DNA of 64,000 nucleotides, taken from assembly GCF_001984575.1 (NCBI RefSeq), contig NZ_LZNS01000001.1, positions 1,844,244-1,908,243 on the forward strand, read 5' to 3'. Of this stretch, positions 54,595 through 63,960 are shown in pieces (the first letter of the stretch is position 1; every line of letters begins with the position of its first letter). The position numbers and the translations under genes are program-made. Below the pieces are notes generated by a model. It saw only the letters and a list, made by a program, of their open reading frames with translations, was not told the origin of the DNA and searched no databases. The stretch comes from Streptomyces sp. MP131-18. GTDB lineage: Bacteria > Actinomycetota > Actinomycetes > Streptomycetales > Streptomycetaceae.

Positions 54595-56892
54595 TCAGCC
54601 CTTGTCGAGGAACTCCTCGCGCTCCGCGTCGAGGAGGGCGTCGAGGGCGGTGCGCAGATCGGGCGAGCCCGCCAGATCCGGGTCCCCGGCGACCAGCGCG
54701 GTGGCCTCTGCCCTGGCCTCGGCGATCAGCTCCTCGTCGTCGATGACGGCCAGCATCCGCAGGCTGCTGCGGCCCCCGGACTGCGCCTGCCCCAGAACGT
54801 CGCCCTCGCGGCGCTGCTCCAGGTCGATCCGGGACAGCTCGAAGCCGTCCGTCGTCCCGGCCACGGCGTCGAGACGGGCGCGGGCCGTCCCGCCCTCGGC
54901 CGCGTCGGTCACCAGCAGGCACAGGCCAGGCGCGGAGCCGCGGCCGACCCGGCCGCGCAGCTGGTGGAGCTGGGAGACGCCGAACCGGTCCGCGTCCATG
55001 ATCACCATGGCGGTGGCGTTCGGCACGTTGACCCCGACCTCGATCACGGTCGTCGCGACCAGCACGTCCACCTCGCCCGCGGCGAAGCGGCGCATCACGT
55101 CGTCCTTGGCGTCCGGCGCCATACGGCCGTGCAGCACCTCGGTGCGGACCTCCCGCAGCGGGCCCTCGGCCAGCCGGGCCGCCACGTCGAGCACGGCGAG
55201 CGGCGGGCGCTGCGCCCCGCCCTCGTCGGCCGCCCCGCCGTCGGGCCCGTCCCCGTCCCCGTCGTCGCCCGCGCCCCCGTCCACGTCCACGTCCGCGTCC
55301 ACATCGTCCGCCGCTTCCGGAGGCGCCGCCCCGGGGGCCGGCGGCCCGCCCTCGTCGCCGATCCGCGGGCAGACGACGTACGCCTGGTGGCCGTCCGCGA
55401 CCTCCTCGCGCACCCGCTGCCAGGCGCGGGTGAGGAAGTGCGGCTTGTCCCGCACCGGGACGACGTGGCTGGCGATGGGCGAGCGGCCCTGCGGCAGCTC
55501 GTCGAGCACCGAGGTCTCCAGGTCGCCGAAGACCGTCATGGCGACCGTGCGCGGAATCGGCGTCGCGGTCATCACCAGCAGGTGCGGCGGCCGTTCGCCC
55601 TTGGCGCGCAGCGCGTCGCGCTGCTCCACGCCGAACCGGTGCTGCTCGTCGACCACCACCAGGCCGAGGTCGTGGAACTGCACGACGTCCTCGATCAGCG
55701 CGTGCGTGCCGATCACGACTCCGGCCTCGCCGGTCGCGGCCTCCAGCAGCGCCGCGCGCCTGGCCCGCGCGCCCATCGAGCCGGTGAGCAGCGTGACCTT
55801 GGTACCGCGCTCGGCGCCGCCCAGCATGCCGCCCTCGGCGAGGTCGCCCATCATCTCGGTGATCGAACGGTGGTGCTGCTGTGCCAGGACCTCGGTGGGC
55901 GCGAGCAGAGCGGACTGCCCGCCGGTGTCGGCCACGGCGAGCATGGCGCGCAGCGCCACCAGCGTCTTGCCGCTGCCGACCTCGCCCTGGAGCAGCCGGT
56001 GCATCGGGTGGTCGGCCGCCAGGTCCGCGAAGATCTCGTCGGTGACCCGCCGCTGGCCGGCGGTGAGCGTGAACGGCAGCCGCGCGTCGAACGCGTGCAG
56101 CAGCCCGTCCGCGGCCGGCCGCCTCGGCACCGCGGGCAGCTGGGCGGCGGCGCCGCGCCGCCGGGCGAGCGCGACCTGCAGCACGAAGCCCTCGTCCCAC
56201 TTCAGCCGCGCCCTGGCGTCCTCGATGTCCCGTCTGGTGCGCGGCCTGTGCACCTTCTCGAACGCCTCGGGCAGCGGCAGCAGACCGCGCCGGGCGCGCA
56301 GCGGCTCGGGCAGCGGGTCGACCAGGCCCTCCCAGCCGACCGCGGCCAGCGAGTCGAGCACGACGCCGACCGACTTGGCGATCCGCCAGGACTCCAGCTG
56401 CTTGCAGGCCGGGTACAGGGGCAGCGGGCGGCCTGCGAAGTCCGCCACGGCGGCGGAGCCGCTGTCCTCGTCGAGCAGCTCGTAGGCGGGGTGCGACAGC
56501 TGGAGCTTGCGGTTGAACAGGGAGACCTTGCCCGCGAACATCCCGCGCCGGCCGGGCAGCAGCACCTTCTCGTGGTGGTGGACGGCGCGCCTGCCGAAAA
56601 AGACGAGCTGAAGCCGGCCGCTGCCGTCGGTGAGCGTCACCTCAAGGCGCACGCCCCGGCCGCGGTTGAACGTGTGGGAACGGGTGTCGGCGACCTCCGC
56701 GACGACGGTGACGTGCTCGTCGAGCGGCAGCTCGGACAGGCGGGTCAGCTCGCCGCGCTCGGCGTACCTGCGCGGGTAGTGGTGCAGGAGGTCGCCGACC
56801 GTGTGCAGGCCGAGGTGGGCGGCCATCACCTTGGCGGTGGTGCCGCCGACGGCCTTGGCGAGGGGCTCCTTCAGCGCGGTCACGCTGCCCAT
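54595..56892 (-). CDS. recG: ATP-dependent DNA helicase RecG
   Basis: A 765-residue branched-DNA helicase that reverses stalled forks. Wedge domain: VTVVAEVADTRSH and FFGRRAVHHHE. Helicase motifs: Walker A GEVGSGKT, APTEVLAQQH, DEQH (VVDEQHRFGV), TATPIPRT, and in the second half ATTVIEVGVNVPNATAM and QLRGRVGRGSAPGLC. An acidic insertion of about 50 residues rich in D, G and P lies before the last third (55200-55360), probably a disordered loop. ATG 56892 is used; GTG 56883 is possible. Confidence 0.93.
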   Translation of the reverse strand: MGSVTALKEPLAKAVGGTTAKVMAAHLGLHTVGDLLHHYPRRYAERGELTRLSELPLDEHVTVVAEVADTRSHTFNRGRGVRLEVTLTDGSGRLQLVFFGRRAVHHHEKVLLPGRRGMFAGKVSLFNRKLQLSHPAYELLDEDSGSAAVADFAGRPLPLYPACKQLESWRIAKSVGVVLDSLAAVGWEGLVDPLPEPLRARRGLLPLPEAFEKVHRPRTRRDIEDARARLKWDEGFVLQVALARRRGAAAQLPAVPRRPAADGLLHAFDARLPFTLTAGQRRVTDEIFADLAADHPMHRLLQGEVGSGKTLVALRAMLAVADTGGQSALLAPTEVLAQQHHRSITEMMGDLAEGGMLGGAERGTKVTLLTGSMGARARRAALLEAATGEAGVVIGTHALIEDVVQFHDLGLVVVDEQHRFGVEQRDALRAKGERPPHLLVMTATPIPRTVAMTVFGDLETSVLDELPQGRSPIASHVVPVRDKPHFLTRAWQRVREEVADGHQAYVVCPRIGDEGGPPAPGAAPPEAADDVDADVDVDGGAGDDGDGDGPDGGAADEGGAQRPPLAVLDVAARLAEGPLREVRTEVLHGRMAPDAKDDVMRRFAAGEVDVLVATTVIEVGVNVPNATAMVIMDADRFGVSQLHQLRGRVGRGSAPGLCLLVTDAAEGGTARARLDAVAGTTDGFELSRIDLEQRREGDVLGQAQSGGRSSLRMLAVIDDEELIAEARAEATALVAGDPDLAGSPDLRTALDALLDAEREEFLDKG

Positions 56893-56944
56893 TGCACACC
56901 ATGGCACCGACAGCCGCGCGGACGGGCGCGGCGGTGCGGCCGGA

Positions 56945-58567
56945 TCACTCGACGCCGATCAGCAGCGGCGCGTCCTGCCGTCCCTCGTACACGAGGGTGT
57001 CGACCCCGTAGTGCCCGCCGCGGACCTGCGCCTGAAGACGGGCGGCGAGGCCGGGCGGCGCCGCGGCGCCGAGGACCAGGGTGACCAGTTCGCCGCCCGC
57101 GGACAGCATCCGTTCCAGCACGTCCCCCGCGACGTCCGCGAGGTCGCCGCCGATCACGGCCACGTCGCCGTCGATCAGGCCGAGGGCGTCGCCGGCCTGG
57201 CAGATGCCGGCCGTGGTCCAGGACTGCCGTTCTGCGACGGCGAGTTCACCGAAGCGGGTCGCGCCGGCGGCGGCGGTCATGGCGACGACGTCCTCGTCGA
57301 ACCTGCGCTCGGCGGCGTGCACGGCCAGCGCCGCAATGCCCTGGACCGGGGAACGGGTCGGCACGACGGCCACCCGCACGCCTTCGGCGCGCGCCTGTTC
57401 CGCGGCGGCGGCCGCGGCGTGCCACAGGCCGTCGTCGTTGGGCAGCAGGACGACCTCGCGGGCGCGGGTGCCGAGGATGGCCGCGGCCAGTTCGCCGCCG
57501 CCCGGCGCCTCGTCGGCGTGCGCGGTCACGGCGGTCGCGCCCGCCTCCTCGCACAGGCCGGCGAGCCCTTCGCCCGGCAGCACGGACACGACGGCGCGGG
57601 CCGCGTTCGGCGGCCTGCGCGGCGGGCCCGCGGGCAGGCCGGTGATCCGCAGGCGGTGCGGGCGCCCGGCCTCGATGCCGGCCTCGACGGCCGCGCCCGG
57701 CTCCGCGGTGTGTACGTGGACGTGCCACAGGCCGTCGCCGCCGACCACCACGAGGGAGTCGCCGAGCGCGTCGAGGCGGGTCCGCAGCGCGGGCACCGCG
57801 GCATCCTCCGCGTCGAGCAGGTAGATCACCTCGTAGAGCTGGTCGCCGGGCGCCCCGTCCGCCGCCGCGCAATCGGGCTCCGGCACGCCGGTCCGCGCGC
57901 CGTGCGCTCCGGGCGGTCGGCCGAGGCGGTCGCGTATGGATGCGTCGGGGGCGCGGCCGGACAGCGCCGCGTCCAGGGCGTCGAGGACGGCGACGAGGCC
58001 GCTGCCCCCGGCGTCGACGACACCCGCCTCCGCCAGAACGGCGAGCTGCGCGGGGGTTTCGTCGAGCGCGCGGCGTGCGCCGGCGCACGCCTGGGCCATC
58101 ACCTCGGCCGTGGTGCCGTCGGCCCGTTCCGCGGCGTCGGCGGCCGCCACGGCGACGGTGAGCATCGTGCCCTCGACGGGGTGGGCCACCGCCTCGTACG
58201 CCGACCCCGCGGCCCGGCGCAGCGCGCGGCGCAGGGTGCCGGGGCCGGCCGGTTCCGCCTCGGCCGCGATCACCTCCGCCATGCCGCGGAGCAGTTGGGC
58301 GAGGATGGTGCCCGAATTGCCCCTGGCACCGATGAGGGCGCCGTGCGCCATGGCACGGACGGCCTGGGCCAGGGTCGGCGCCGCGGTGTCGGCGGCGGCG
58401 ACGGCCTGGGCCGCGGACTCCACGGTGAGGTAGAGGTTGGTACCGGTGTCGCCGTCGGGCACGGGGTAGACGTTGATCGCGTCGATGTCCTCGCGGGCCC
58501 GGCCCACGGCGTCCAGCGCGTTGCGGCACCAGCGCCGTACCGCTGCGGCGTCGAGCGGCTGCGGCAC
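56945..58567 (-). CDS. DAK2/FakA-like fatty acid kinase family protein
   Basis: A 540-residue protein of the DAK phosphatase/FakA family. The N-terminal DAK2 domain has INVYPVPDGDTGTNLYLT, GARGNSGTILAQLLRG and DAGGSGLVAVLDAL, which bind ADP and magnesium. In Firmicutes FakA phosphorylates fatty acids held by FakB; whether a FakB exists here is not seen. The C-terminal DegV-like half (LLPNDDGLWHA) completes the protein. It lies upstream of recG with a 52-base gap and divergent to rpmB. Confidence 0.88.
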   Translation of the reverse strand: MPQPLDAAAVRRWCRNALDAVGRAREDIDAINVYPVPDGDTGTNLYLTVESAAQAVAAADTAAPTLAQAVRAMAHGALIGARGNSGTILAQLLRGMAEVIAAEAEPAGPGTLRRALRRAAGSAYEAVAHPVEGTMLTVAVAAADAAERADGTTAEVMAQACAGARRALDETPAQLAVLAEAGVVDAGGSGLVAVLDALDAALSGRAPDASIRDRLGRPPGAHGARTGVPEPDCAAADGAPGDQLYEVIYLLDAEDAAVPALRTRLDALGDSLVVVGGDGLWHVHVHTAEPGAAVEAGIEAGRPHRLRITGLPAGPPRRPPNAARAVVSVLPGEGLAGLCEEAGATAVTAHADEAPGGGELAAAILGTRAREVVLLPNDDGLWHAAAAAAEQARAEGVRVAVVPTRSPVQGIAALAVHAAERRFDEDVVAMTAAAGATRFGELAVAERQSWTTAGICQAGDALGLIDGDVAVIGGDLADVAGDVLERMLSAGGELVTLVLGAAAPPGLAARLQAQVRGGHYGVDTLVYEGRQDAPLLIGVE

Positions 58568-58693
58568 GGGAGGACCTCCGATATGCGGGCGGTGGGCGGC
58601 GGGTGCAGCTTAAGGCTTCGACCGGTGGGGGACGCGATTTCGCCCACCGGGAAGGCCCGGGGTATGCTGCCCCGGTTGCCCGGTGTTGTCGTG

Positions 58694-58746
58694 ACGTACC
58701 GGGTGCCTCCCACGAGGCCCAGCGACCTCGTGGGTCCCACGTACGT
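58694..58746 (+). promoter_or_regulatory. Structured rpmB leader
   Basis: On the plus strand a perfect 9-base-pair hairpin, CCCACGAGG (58709-58717) and CCTCGTGGG (58726-58734) with an 8-base loop, lies about 60 bases before the L28 start. A 6-base-pair outer stem ACGTAC (58694-58699) and GTACGT (58741-58746) can enclose it. No terminator-like T run follows. It could be a leader element for L28 expression. Confidence 0.5.
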
Positions 58747-58792
58747 TTCCGTCGCCCCGTTCCTGCGGGGTGACCTGTCTTTGGAGTGACCC

Positions 58793-58978
58793 GTGGCTGC
58801 CAACTGCGATGTCTGCGGCAAGGGGCCGGGCTTCGGCAACAGTATCTCCCACTCGCACCGCCGTACCCCCCGCCGTTGGAACCCCAACATCCAGCGGGTG
58901 CGTGCCGTGGTCAACGGGACGCCGAAGCGCCTGAACGCCTGCACCTCGTGCATCAAGGCGGGCAAGGTCTCGCGCTAG
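58793..58978 (+). CDS. rpmB: 50S ribosomal protein L28
   Basis: A 61-residue L28. [33 protein letters not shown] is typical and includes a CxxC with further cysteines (CTSCIK), the zinc-binding form. GTG 58793 follows GGAG. It is transcribed alone, opposite to recG/DAK2 and convergent with thiD. Confidence 0.96.
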   Translation: MAANCDVCGKGPGFGNSISHSHRRTPRRWNPNIQRVRAVVNGTPKRLNACTSCIKAGKVSR

Positions 58979-58994
58979 GCCCTCGGCCGCTTCC

Positions 58995-59024
58995 AGCCGG
59001 TCCACCGGTCACGGTGGGCCGGCT
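58995..59024. terminator. Terminator between rpmB and thiD
   Basis: An inverted repeat of 13 positions (one mismatch, a G-U pair in one strand): 58995-59007 and 59012-59024 with a 4-base loop GTCA. It begins 16 bases after the L28 stop and overlaps the last codons of the convergent thiD gene. TTCTTGC follows on the plus strand. It probably stops transcription from both sides. Confidence 0.75.
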
Positions 59025-59824
59025 TCTTGCGTGCCCCGGGCCATGCGGTGACCGTGATCGACGGGCCCGATGCCCGCGCCGAGCGGGAAGCCCGCGGCGA
59101 TGGCGCCGGTGACATAGTCCTTGGCCGCCCCGACCGCCTCCGGCACGGAGTCGCCGTGCGCGAGCCTGGCCGCGATCGCCGAGGCGAGCGTGCAGCCGGT
59201 GCCGTGCGTGTGGCGGTTGTCCTGCCGTGAAGCGCGCAGCCAGTGCTCAGCCGTGCCGTCGGTGAGCAGGTCCACGGCGTCGCCCGCCAGGTGGCCGCCC
59301 TTGATCAGAGCCCACCGCGGGCCCAGGGCGAGCACCGCGGCGGCCGCGCGGCGCAGGTCCGCCTCCTCCGTCACGCGCACGCCGGTCAGCTGCGCGACCT
59401 CCGCCAGATTGGGCGTGGCGACGGTGGCAGCCGGAAGGAGCTTGGTGCGCACGGCGTCCAGTGCGTCGGTGGCGAGCAGGGTGTCGCCGTGCTTGGAGAC
59501 GCCGACCGGGTCGACGACCACCGGTGCGCCCGTGGCGGCCAGCAGACCCGCGACGGTCTCCACCAGCTCCGCCGAGGCGAGCATGCCGGTCTTCACGGCC
59601 TGGACGCCGATGTCGTCGACGACGCTTCGGTACTGCGCGGTCACGGCCGCCGCGGGCAGCTGCCAGGCGCCCTGAACGCCCAGCGAATTCTGGGCGGTGA
59701 CGGCCGTGATGACGCTCATCCCGTGCGTGCCGAGCGCGAGCATCGTCTTCAGGTCGGCCTGGATGCCCGCGCCACCGCCGGAGTCGGAGCCCGCGACCGT
59801 GAGCACGCGTGGAGGAGCCTGCAT
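59009..59824 (-). CDS. thiD: Hydroxymethylpyrimidine (phosphate) kinase
   Basis: A 271-residue enzyme that phosphorylates HMP and HMP-P in thiamine synthesis. [47 protein letters not shown] and the C-terminal [17 protein letters not shown] (anion hole) are all present. ATG 59824 is chosen with an imperfect site AGG upstream; an inverted repeat abuts the start codon. It follows thiL by 58 bases on the same strand. Confidence 0.95.
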   Translation of the reverse strand: MQAPPRVLTVAGSDSGGGAGIQADLKTMLALGTHGMSVITAVTAQNSLGVQGAWQLPAAAVTAQYRSVVDDIGVQAVKTGMLASAELVETVAGLLAATGAPVVVDPVGVSKHGDTLLATDALDAVRTKLLPAATVATPNLAEVAQLTGVRVTEEADLRRAAAAVLALGPRWALIKGGHLAGDAVDLLTDGTAEHWLRASRQDNRHTHGTGCTLASAIAARLAHGDSVPEAVGAAKDYVTGAIAAGFPLGAGIGPVDHGHRMARGTQEAGPP

Positions 59825-59840
59825 GGGTACGACAGTACCC
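59825..59840 (-). promoter_or_regulatory. Inverted repeat abutting the thiD start codon
   Basis: GGGTAC, TGTC, GTACCC on the minus strand, a perfect 6-4-6 repeat ending directly before the ATG. It could be a small hairpin blocking the thiD initiation region or an operator between thiL and thiD. The thiL-thiD gap is otherwise unremarkable. Confidence 0.4.
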
Positions 59841-59882
59841 ACCCCGGTCGGCCGCGCTGCCGGGCGGGGAGCGGCGGTGCGC

Positions 59883-60845
59883 TCAGGAGCCGAAGTGGTC
59901 CCAGCCGCCGGCCTTGTCCCAGGCGGCGCCGTCGACGGTGACCGGCGGGGCCGTTCTGCCGCGGGCGGGCAGCACCTCGCCGATCGTCCGCCAGCGGGCG
60001 GGGAGTTTGGTCTCGGGCGGGAACACGGCGACCAGCGCGTGGTCCTCGCCGCCGGTGAGTACCCAGTGCAGGGGATCGACGCCGACGGCCTGCCCGATGT
60101 CGGACATCTGGGCGGGGACGTCGAGGGAGGCGGAGGAGAGGTCGATGCGGACCTTGCTGCCCTGGGCGATGTGCCCGAGGTCGGCGACGAGGCCGTCGCT
60201 CACGTCGGTCATCGCGGTCGCGCCGAGCCCCGCCGCGGCCGGGCCCGCCTCGTACGGCGGTTCCGGCCTGCGGTGCGCCTCGACGAACGCGCGGGGCGAG
60301 CGGAACCCGCGGGAGAGCACCGCGTGCCCTGCGGCGGACCAGCCGAGCCAGCCGGTGACGGCCACGACGTCGCCCGGCCTGGCCCCCGTCCTGGTGACGG
60401 GTTCGCGGCCGGCGAGGTCGCCCAGGGCCGTGATCGCGATGGTGACGGCGTCGCCGCGGACCACGTCACCGCCCGCGACGCCCGAGCCGGCGACGCGGCA
60501 CTCGTCGCTGATGCCGTCCATCAGCTCCAGGGGCCAGGTGGCGGGGAGTTCGGCCGGGACGACGAGCCCGACCAGGACGGCGGTGGGCACGGCGCCCATG
60601 GCTGCGACGTCGGCCAGATTCTGCGCGGCCGCCTTGCGGCCGACGTCGTAGGCCGTGGACCAGTCGCGGCGGAAGTGCCGCCCCTCCACCAGGAGGTCGG
60701 TGCTCGCGACGACCCGCCGGTCCGGGGCGGCGACCACCGCCGCGTCGTCGCCCGGGCCGAGCCGCACCGCGGGGGCACCGCTGATCCGGGACGTCAGCTC
60801 CCGGATCAGCCCGAACTCCCCCAGCTCCCCCACACTGCCCTTCAC
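59883..60845 (-). CDS. thiL: Thiamine-monophosphate kinase
   Basis: A 320-residue enzyme making thiamine pyrophosphate from the monophosphate. [31 protein letters not shown] is the N-terminal ATP/metal site; [19 protein letters not shown] and [19 protein letters not shown] follow, and [18 protein letters not shown] is the second metal motif. It precedes thiD. Together with the TPP-riboswitch-controlled uptake system at 7-11 kb it ties this window to thiamine metabolism. Confidence 0.95.
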   Translation of the reverse strand: MKGSVGELGEFGLIRELTSRISGAPAVRLGPGDDAAVVAAPDRRVVASTDLLVEGRHFRRDWSTAYDVGRKAAAQNLADVAAMGAVPTAVLVGLVVPAELPATWPLELMDGISDECRVAGSGVAGGDVVRGDAVTIAITALGDLAGREPVTRTGARPGDVVAVTGWLGWSAAGHAVLSRGFRSPRAFVEAHRRPEPPYEAGPAAAGLGATAMTDVSDGLVADLGHIAQGSKVRIDLSSASLDVPAQMSDIGQAVGVDPLHWVLTGGEDHALVAVFPPETKLPARWRTIGEVLPARGRTAPPVTVDGAAWDKAGGWDHFGS

Positions 60846-60980
60846 TCAGCTCTCCTCATGCTCGTCTCGCCGCCCGTCCGCCGGTCCGCCGTGGCCTCAA
60901 GGCGACCCTGGCGTCTCCCGGTGCTGGTCATGACGCGCTACGGTAGCGCCCCCACTCCTCGAAGCCGCTGTGGAGGACCC

Positions 60981-61214
60981 GTGGTACAGGCGTACATCCT
61001 GATCCAGACCGAGGTGGGCAAGGCGTCCACCGTGGCCGATGTCATCTCCAAGCTTCCCGGGGTACTTCAGGCCGAGGACGTCACGGGCCCCTACGACGTC
61101 ATCGTGCGCGCGGAGGCGAGCACCGTTGACGAACTGGGCCGTCTCGTGGTCGCGGAGGTGCAGCGCGTGGCCGGAATCACACGCACTCTGACCTGCCCGG
61201 TCGTTCATCTGTGA
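60981..61214 (+). CDS. Stand-alone Lrp/AsnC ligand-binding domain protein
   Basis: A 77-residue protein consisting only of the RAM (ligand-binding) domain of Lrp/AsnC regulators, without the DNA-binding half: [27 protein letters not shown] and [22 protein letters not shown]. Such single-domain proteins bind amino acids or pair with full regulators. GTG 60981 has GGAGG six bases before it. It is divergent from thiL and followed by a lipoprotein gene after 19 bases. Confidence 0.87.
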   Translation: MVQAYILIQTEVGKASTVADVISKLPGVLQAEDVTGPYDVIVRAEASTVDELGRLVVAEVQRVAGITRTLTCPVVHL

Positions 61215-61233
61215 CACCCCGTATGCTCGCCGG

Positions 61234-61737
61234 GTGAGTTCAACCGTACGCCGTGTTCCGCCGGTCGTCTGCGCCGTGCTGATCGCCACCGCGTGCACCT
61301 CCGCCGACCAGGGGCCGCGGATCGAGCCGCCCACCCCGGTCGGCGAGGCCGCGGACGCGTGCCGCGCGCTCACCGCGGATCTGCCGGAGCGGGTGGACGG
61401 TGCGGAGCGCGGCGAGCCGGACCGGGAGAGCCCGTTCACGGCCGTGTGGGGCGATCCGGCGATCGTGCTGCGCTGCGGCGTCGACGAGCCGCAGGTGCTG
61501 ACGCCCGGCAGCGAGACGTACGACCCGGTGGGCGCCGAGTTCGTGGGCGTGAACGAGGTGTCCTGGCTGCTTGAGGAGGAGTCGGGCGGCGCGCGGTTCA
61601 CCACGGTCGAACGCGAGGTGTTCGTCGAGATGACCGTTCCCGACTCCTACGCGCCCGAGGTCAACCCGCTGCTGGACGTGGCCACGGCGATCGACGGGCA
61701 CATACCGCTCGAAGCGCTGTACGCCGACCCGGAGTAG
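61234..61737 (+). CDS. DUF3515 lipoprotein
   Basis: A 167-residue protein with a lipoprotein signal: hydrophobic VVCAVLIATAC ends in a lipobox with the cysteine at about residue 21. The rest matches the DUF3515 family of actinobacteria (CRALTADLPERVDG, PDSYAPEVNPLLDVATAI). Function is unknown. GTG 61234 follows the Lrp-domain gene and the two may be co-transcribed; the gene is convergent with ddlA. Confidence 0.83.
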   Translation: MSSTVRRVPPVVCAVLIATACTSADQGPRIEPPTPVGEAADACRALTADLPERVDGAERGEPDRESPFTAVWGDPAIVLRCGVDEPQVLTPGSETYDPVGAEFVGVNEVSWLLEEESGGARFTTVEREVFVEMTVPDSYAPEVNPLLDVATAIDGHIPLEALYADPE

Positions 61738-61747
61738 CGCGCGGTGC

Positions 61748-61779
61748 GCCGCCCCGGGCCGGCCGCGGGCCGAGGCGGC
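61748..61779. terminator. Possible hairpin between DUF3515 gene and ddlA
   Basis: GCCGCC at 61748-61753 pairs with GGCGGC at 61774-61779, with further GC pairing possible in between. It fills the 43-base gap between two convergent genes, where a terminator is expected. The call rests on position and GC content. Confidence 0.4.
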
Positions 61780-61780
61780 C

Positions 61781-62923
61781 TCAGCGCAGGCCCGTGGGGC
61801 GGCGCAGCGCCGCCTGGATGAGCCGGTCGACCAGCTCGGGGTAGTCGACGCCGGTGGCCTGCCACATCCGCGGGAACATCGAGATCGGGGTGAAGCCCGG
61901 CATGGTGTTGATCTCGTTGATGACAAACTCGCCGTTTTCCTGGAGGAAGAAGTCCGCACGGACCAGGCCCTCGCAGGACACGGCGTCGAACGCGGCCACC
62001 GCCAGCTCCCTGACCCGCGCGGTCTGCTCCTCGGTGAGCGGCGCGGGAACGATGCCCTCGGCCGAGTCGATGTACTTGGCCTCGAAGTCGTAGAAGTCGT
62101 GGCTGGAGACCGCCGGGATCTCGGCGGGCACGCTGGCGCGCGGACCGTCCTCGAACTCAAGCACACCGCACTCGATCTCCCTGCCCGTCAGCAGGGATTC
62201 CACGATGACCTTCGGGTCGTGGCGCCTGGCCTCCTCGACGGCCGCGTCCAGCCCGTCGAGCCCCGTGACGCGGGAGATGCCCATGGAGGAGCCGGCGCGG
62301 GCCGGCTTCACGAACAGCGGCCAGCCGTGCTCGGCTGCGAAGTCCACGATCTTCGCGCGGGCGGCGGCCGGATCACGTTCCCAAGCGCGGGGCCTGATGA
62401 CCGTGTACGGGCCGACGGGCAGGCCGTAGGAGTCGAAGACCCGCTTCATGTACTCCTTGTCCATGCCGACGGCGGAGGCGAGCACGCCGGCGCCGACGTA
62501 CGGCACACCGGACAGCTCCAGCAGGCCCTGCAGGGTGCCGTCCTCGCCGTAGGGGCCGTGCAGCAGCGGCAGGACGACGTCGACCTCACCGAGGTCCTTG
62601 GGCACCGAACCGGCCTCGGCGTACACGACCTCGCTGCTGCCCGCGTTCACCGGCAGCAGCACTCCGCCGGTGCCCGGCTCGGCGATGTGCTCGACGCTGG
62701 GCAGCCTGCGGTCCGCGATCGCCATGCGGTCGGGATCGTCGGCGGTGAGGGCCCAACGGCCGTCCGTGGTGATGCCGATGGGCAGCACGTCGTAACGGGT
62801 GCGGTCGATGGCCCGCAGCACGGCACCTGCGGTGACGACGGAGATGGCGTGCTCGGAGCTGCGCCCGCCGAACACGACGGCGACGCGGGGCTTGGGGTAC
62901 TGAGGAGTGGACTCGCTGCTCAT
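61781..62923 (-). CDS. ddlA: D-alanine--D-alanine ligase
   Basis: A 380-residue ATP-grasp enzyme making the D-Ala-D-Ala dipeptide for peptidoglycan. RVAVVFGGRSSEHAISVVTAGAV, HGPYGEDGTLQGLLE, PLFVKPARAGSSMGISRV (ATP-grasp), CEGLVRADFFL and VINEINTMPGFTPISMFP are all in order. The YxF-type omega loop residue that separates D-Ala from D-lactate ligases was not resolved here. It follows gpsA with a 35-base gap. Confidence 0.95.
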   Translation of the reverse strand: MSSESTPQYPKPRVAVVFGGRSSEHAISVVTAGAVLRAIDRTRYDVLPIGITTDGRWALTADDPDRMAIADRRLPSVEHIAEPGTGGVLLPVNAGSSEVVYAEAGSVPKDLGEVDVVLPLLHGPYGEDGTLQGLLELSGVPYVGAGVLASAVGMDKEYMKRVFDSYGLPVGPYTVIRPRAWERDPAAARAKIVDFAAEHGWPLFVKPARAGSSMGISRVTGLDGLDAAVEEARRHDPKVIVESLLTGREIECGVLEFEDGPRASVPAEIPAVSSHDFYDFEAKYIDSAEGIVPAPLTEEQTARVRELAVAAFDAVSCEGLVRADFFLQENGEFVINEINTMPGFTPISMFPRMWQATGVDYPELVDRLIQAALRRPTGLR

Positions 62924-62958
62924 AACCCCCTGAGGCTACTCCGAGGCGGCGGCCGGAG

Positions 62959-63960
62959 TCAGCGATGCTCGGCCTTGGCGGTTCGCGCCATCAGCTCCTT
63001 CACGGCGGTCTGCGGCGAAGTGCCCTCGTGGACGATGCCCACCACCGTTTCCGTCAGCGGCATGTCGACCCGGTGGCGGCGCGCCAGGTCCAGTACGGAA
63101 CGGCAGGACTTGACGCCTTCCGCGGTCTGCCTGGTGACGGCGATGGTCTCCTGGAGAGTCATGCCGCGGCCGAGGTTGGTGCCGAAGGTGTGGTTGCGGG
63201 AGAGCGGCGAGGAGCAGGTGGCGACGAGGTCGCCCATGCCGGCGAGGCCGGCGAACGTCAGCGCGTCGGCGCCCATCGCGAGGCCGAGGCGGGTGGTCTC
63301 GGCCAGCCCGCGGGTCATCAGGGACGCCTTGGTGTTGTCCCCGAGGCCCATGCCGTCGGCGATGCCGACCGCGAGGGCGATGACATTCTTGACGGCGCCG
63401 CCGAGTTCGCAGCCGACGACATCGGTGTTGGTGTAGGGGCGGAAGTACGCGGTATGGCAGGCCGCCTGGAGCCGCCGGGCGACGGACTCGTCGCGGCACG
63501 CGACCACGGAGGCCGCGGGCTGGCGTTCGGCGATCTCGCGGGCGAGGTTGGGACCCGACAGGACCGCGACGCGGCCGGGGGCGACACCGGCGACCTCTTC
63601 GATGACTTCGCTCATGCGCTTGGCGGTGCCCAGCTCGATCCCCTTCATCAAGGAGACGAGCACGGTGTCGGCGGGCAGCAGTCCTGCCCAGCGGGCAAGG
63701 TTGCCGCGCAGAGTCTGGGACGGCACGGCGAGCACGGCGAAGTCCGCGCCCCTGGCGGCCTGTGCCGGATCGGTGGTGGCCCGCACGCCCGAGGGGAGAC
63801 GGACCCGCGGCAGATAGTCCGGGTTCTCCCGGGTGGCGTTGATGGCCTCGACGGGCCCGGGGCGGCGGCCCCAGAGCGTCACGTCGCAGCCGGCGTCCGC
63901 GAGGACCATGGCGAATGCGGTCCCCCAGGAGCCGGTTCCGTAGACGGCGGCACGTGTCAC
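62959..63960 (-). CDS. gpsA: Glycerol-3-phosphate dehydrogenase [NAD(P)+]
   Basis: A 333-residue enzyme supplying sn-glycerol-3-phosphate for phospholipids. The N-terminal [10 protein letters not shown] binds the cofactor; [46 protein letters not shown] and [16 protein letters not shown] are the catalytic and substrate segments. The GTG start at 63960 overlaps the stop of the preceding gene as GTGA. It is coupled to that gene and lies just before ddlA. Confidence 0.95.
   Translation of the reverse strand: MTRAAVYGTGSWGTAFAMVLADAGCDVTLWGRRPGPVEAINATRENPDYLPRVRLPSGVRATTDPAQAARGADFAVLAVPSQTLRGNLARWAGLLPADTVLVSLMKGIELGTAKRMSEVIEEVAGVAPGRVAVLSGPNLAREIAERQPAASVVACRDESVARRLQAACHTAYFRPYTNTDVVGCELGGAVKNVIALAVGIADGMGLGDNTKASLMTRGLAETTRLGLAMGADALTFAGLAGMGDLVATCSSPLSRNHTFGTNLGRGMTLQETIAVTRQTAEGVKSCRSVLDLARRHRVDMPLTETVVGIVHEGTSPQTAVKELMARTAKAEHR

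Noticed and set aside
54964..57084. A 706-codon plus-strand frame antisense to recG
   Set aside because: Opposite to recG with conserved helicase motifs; low-complexity composition.
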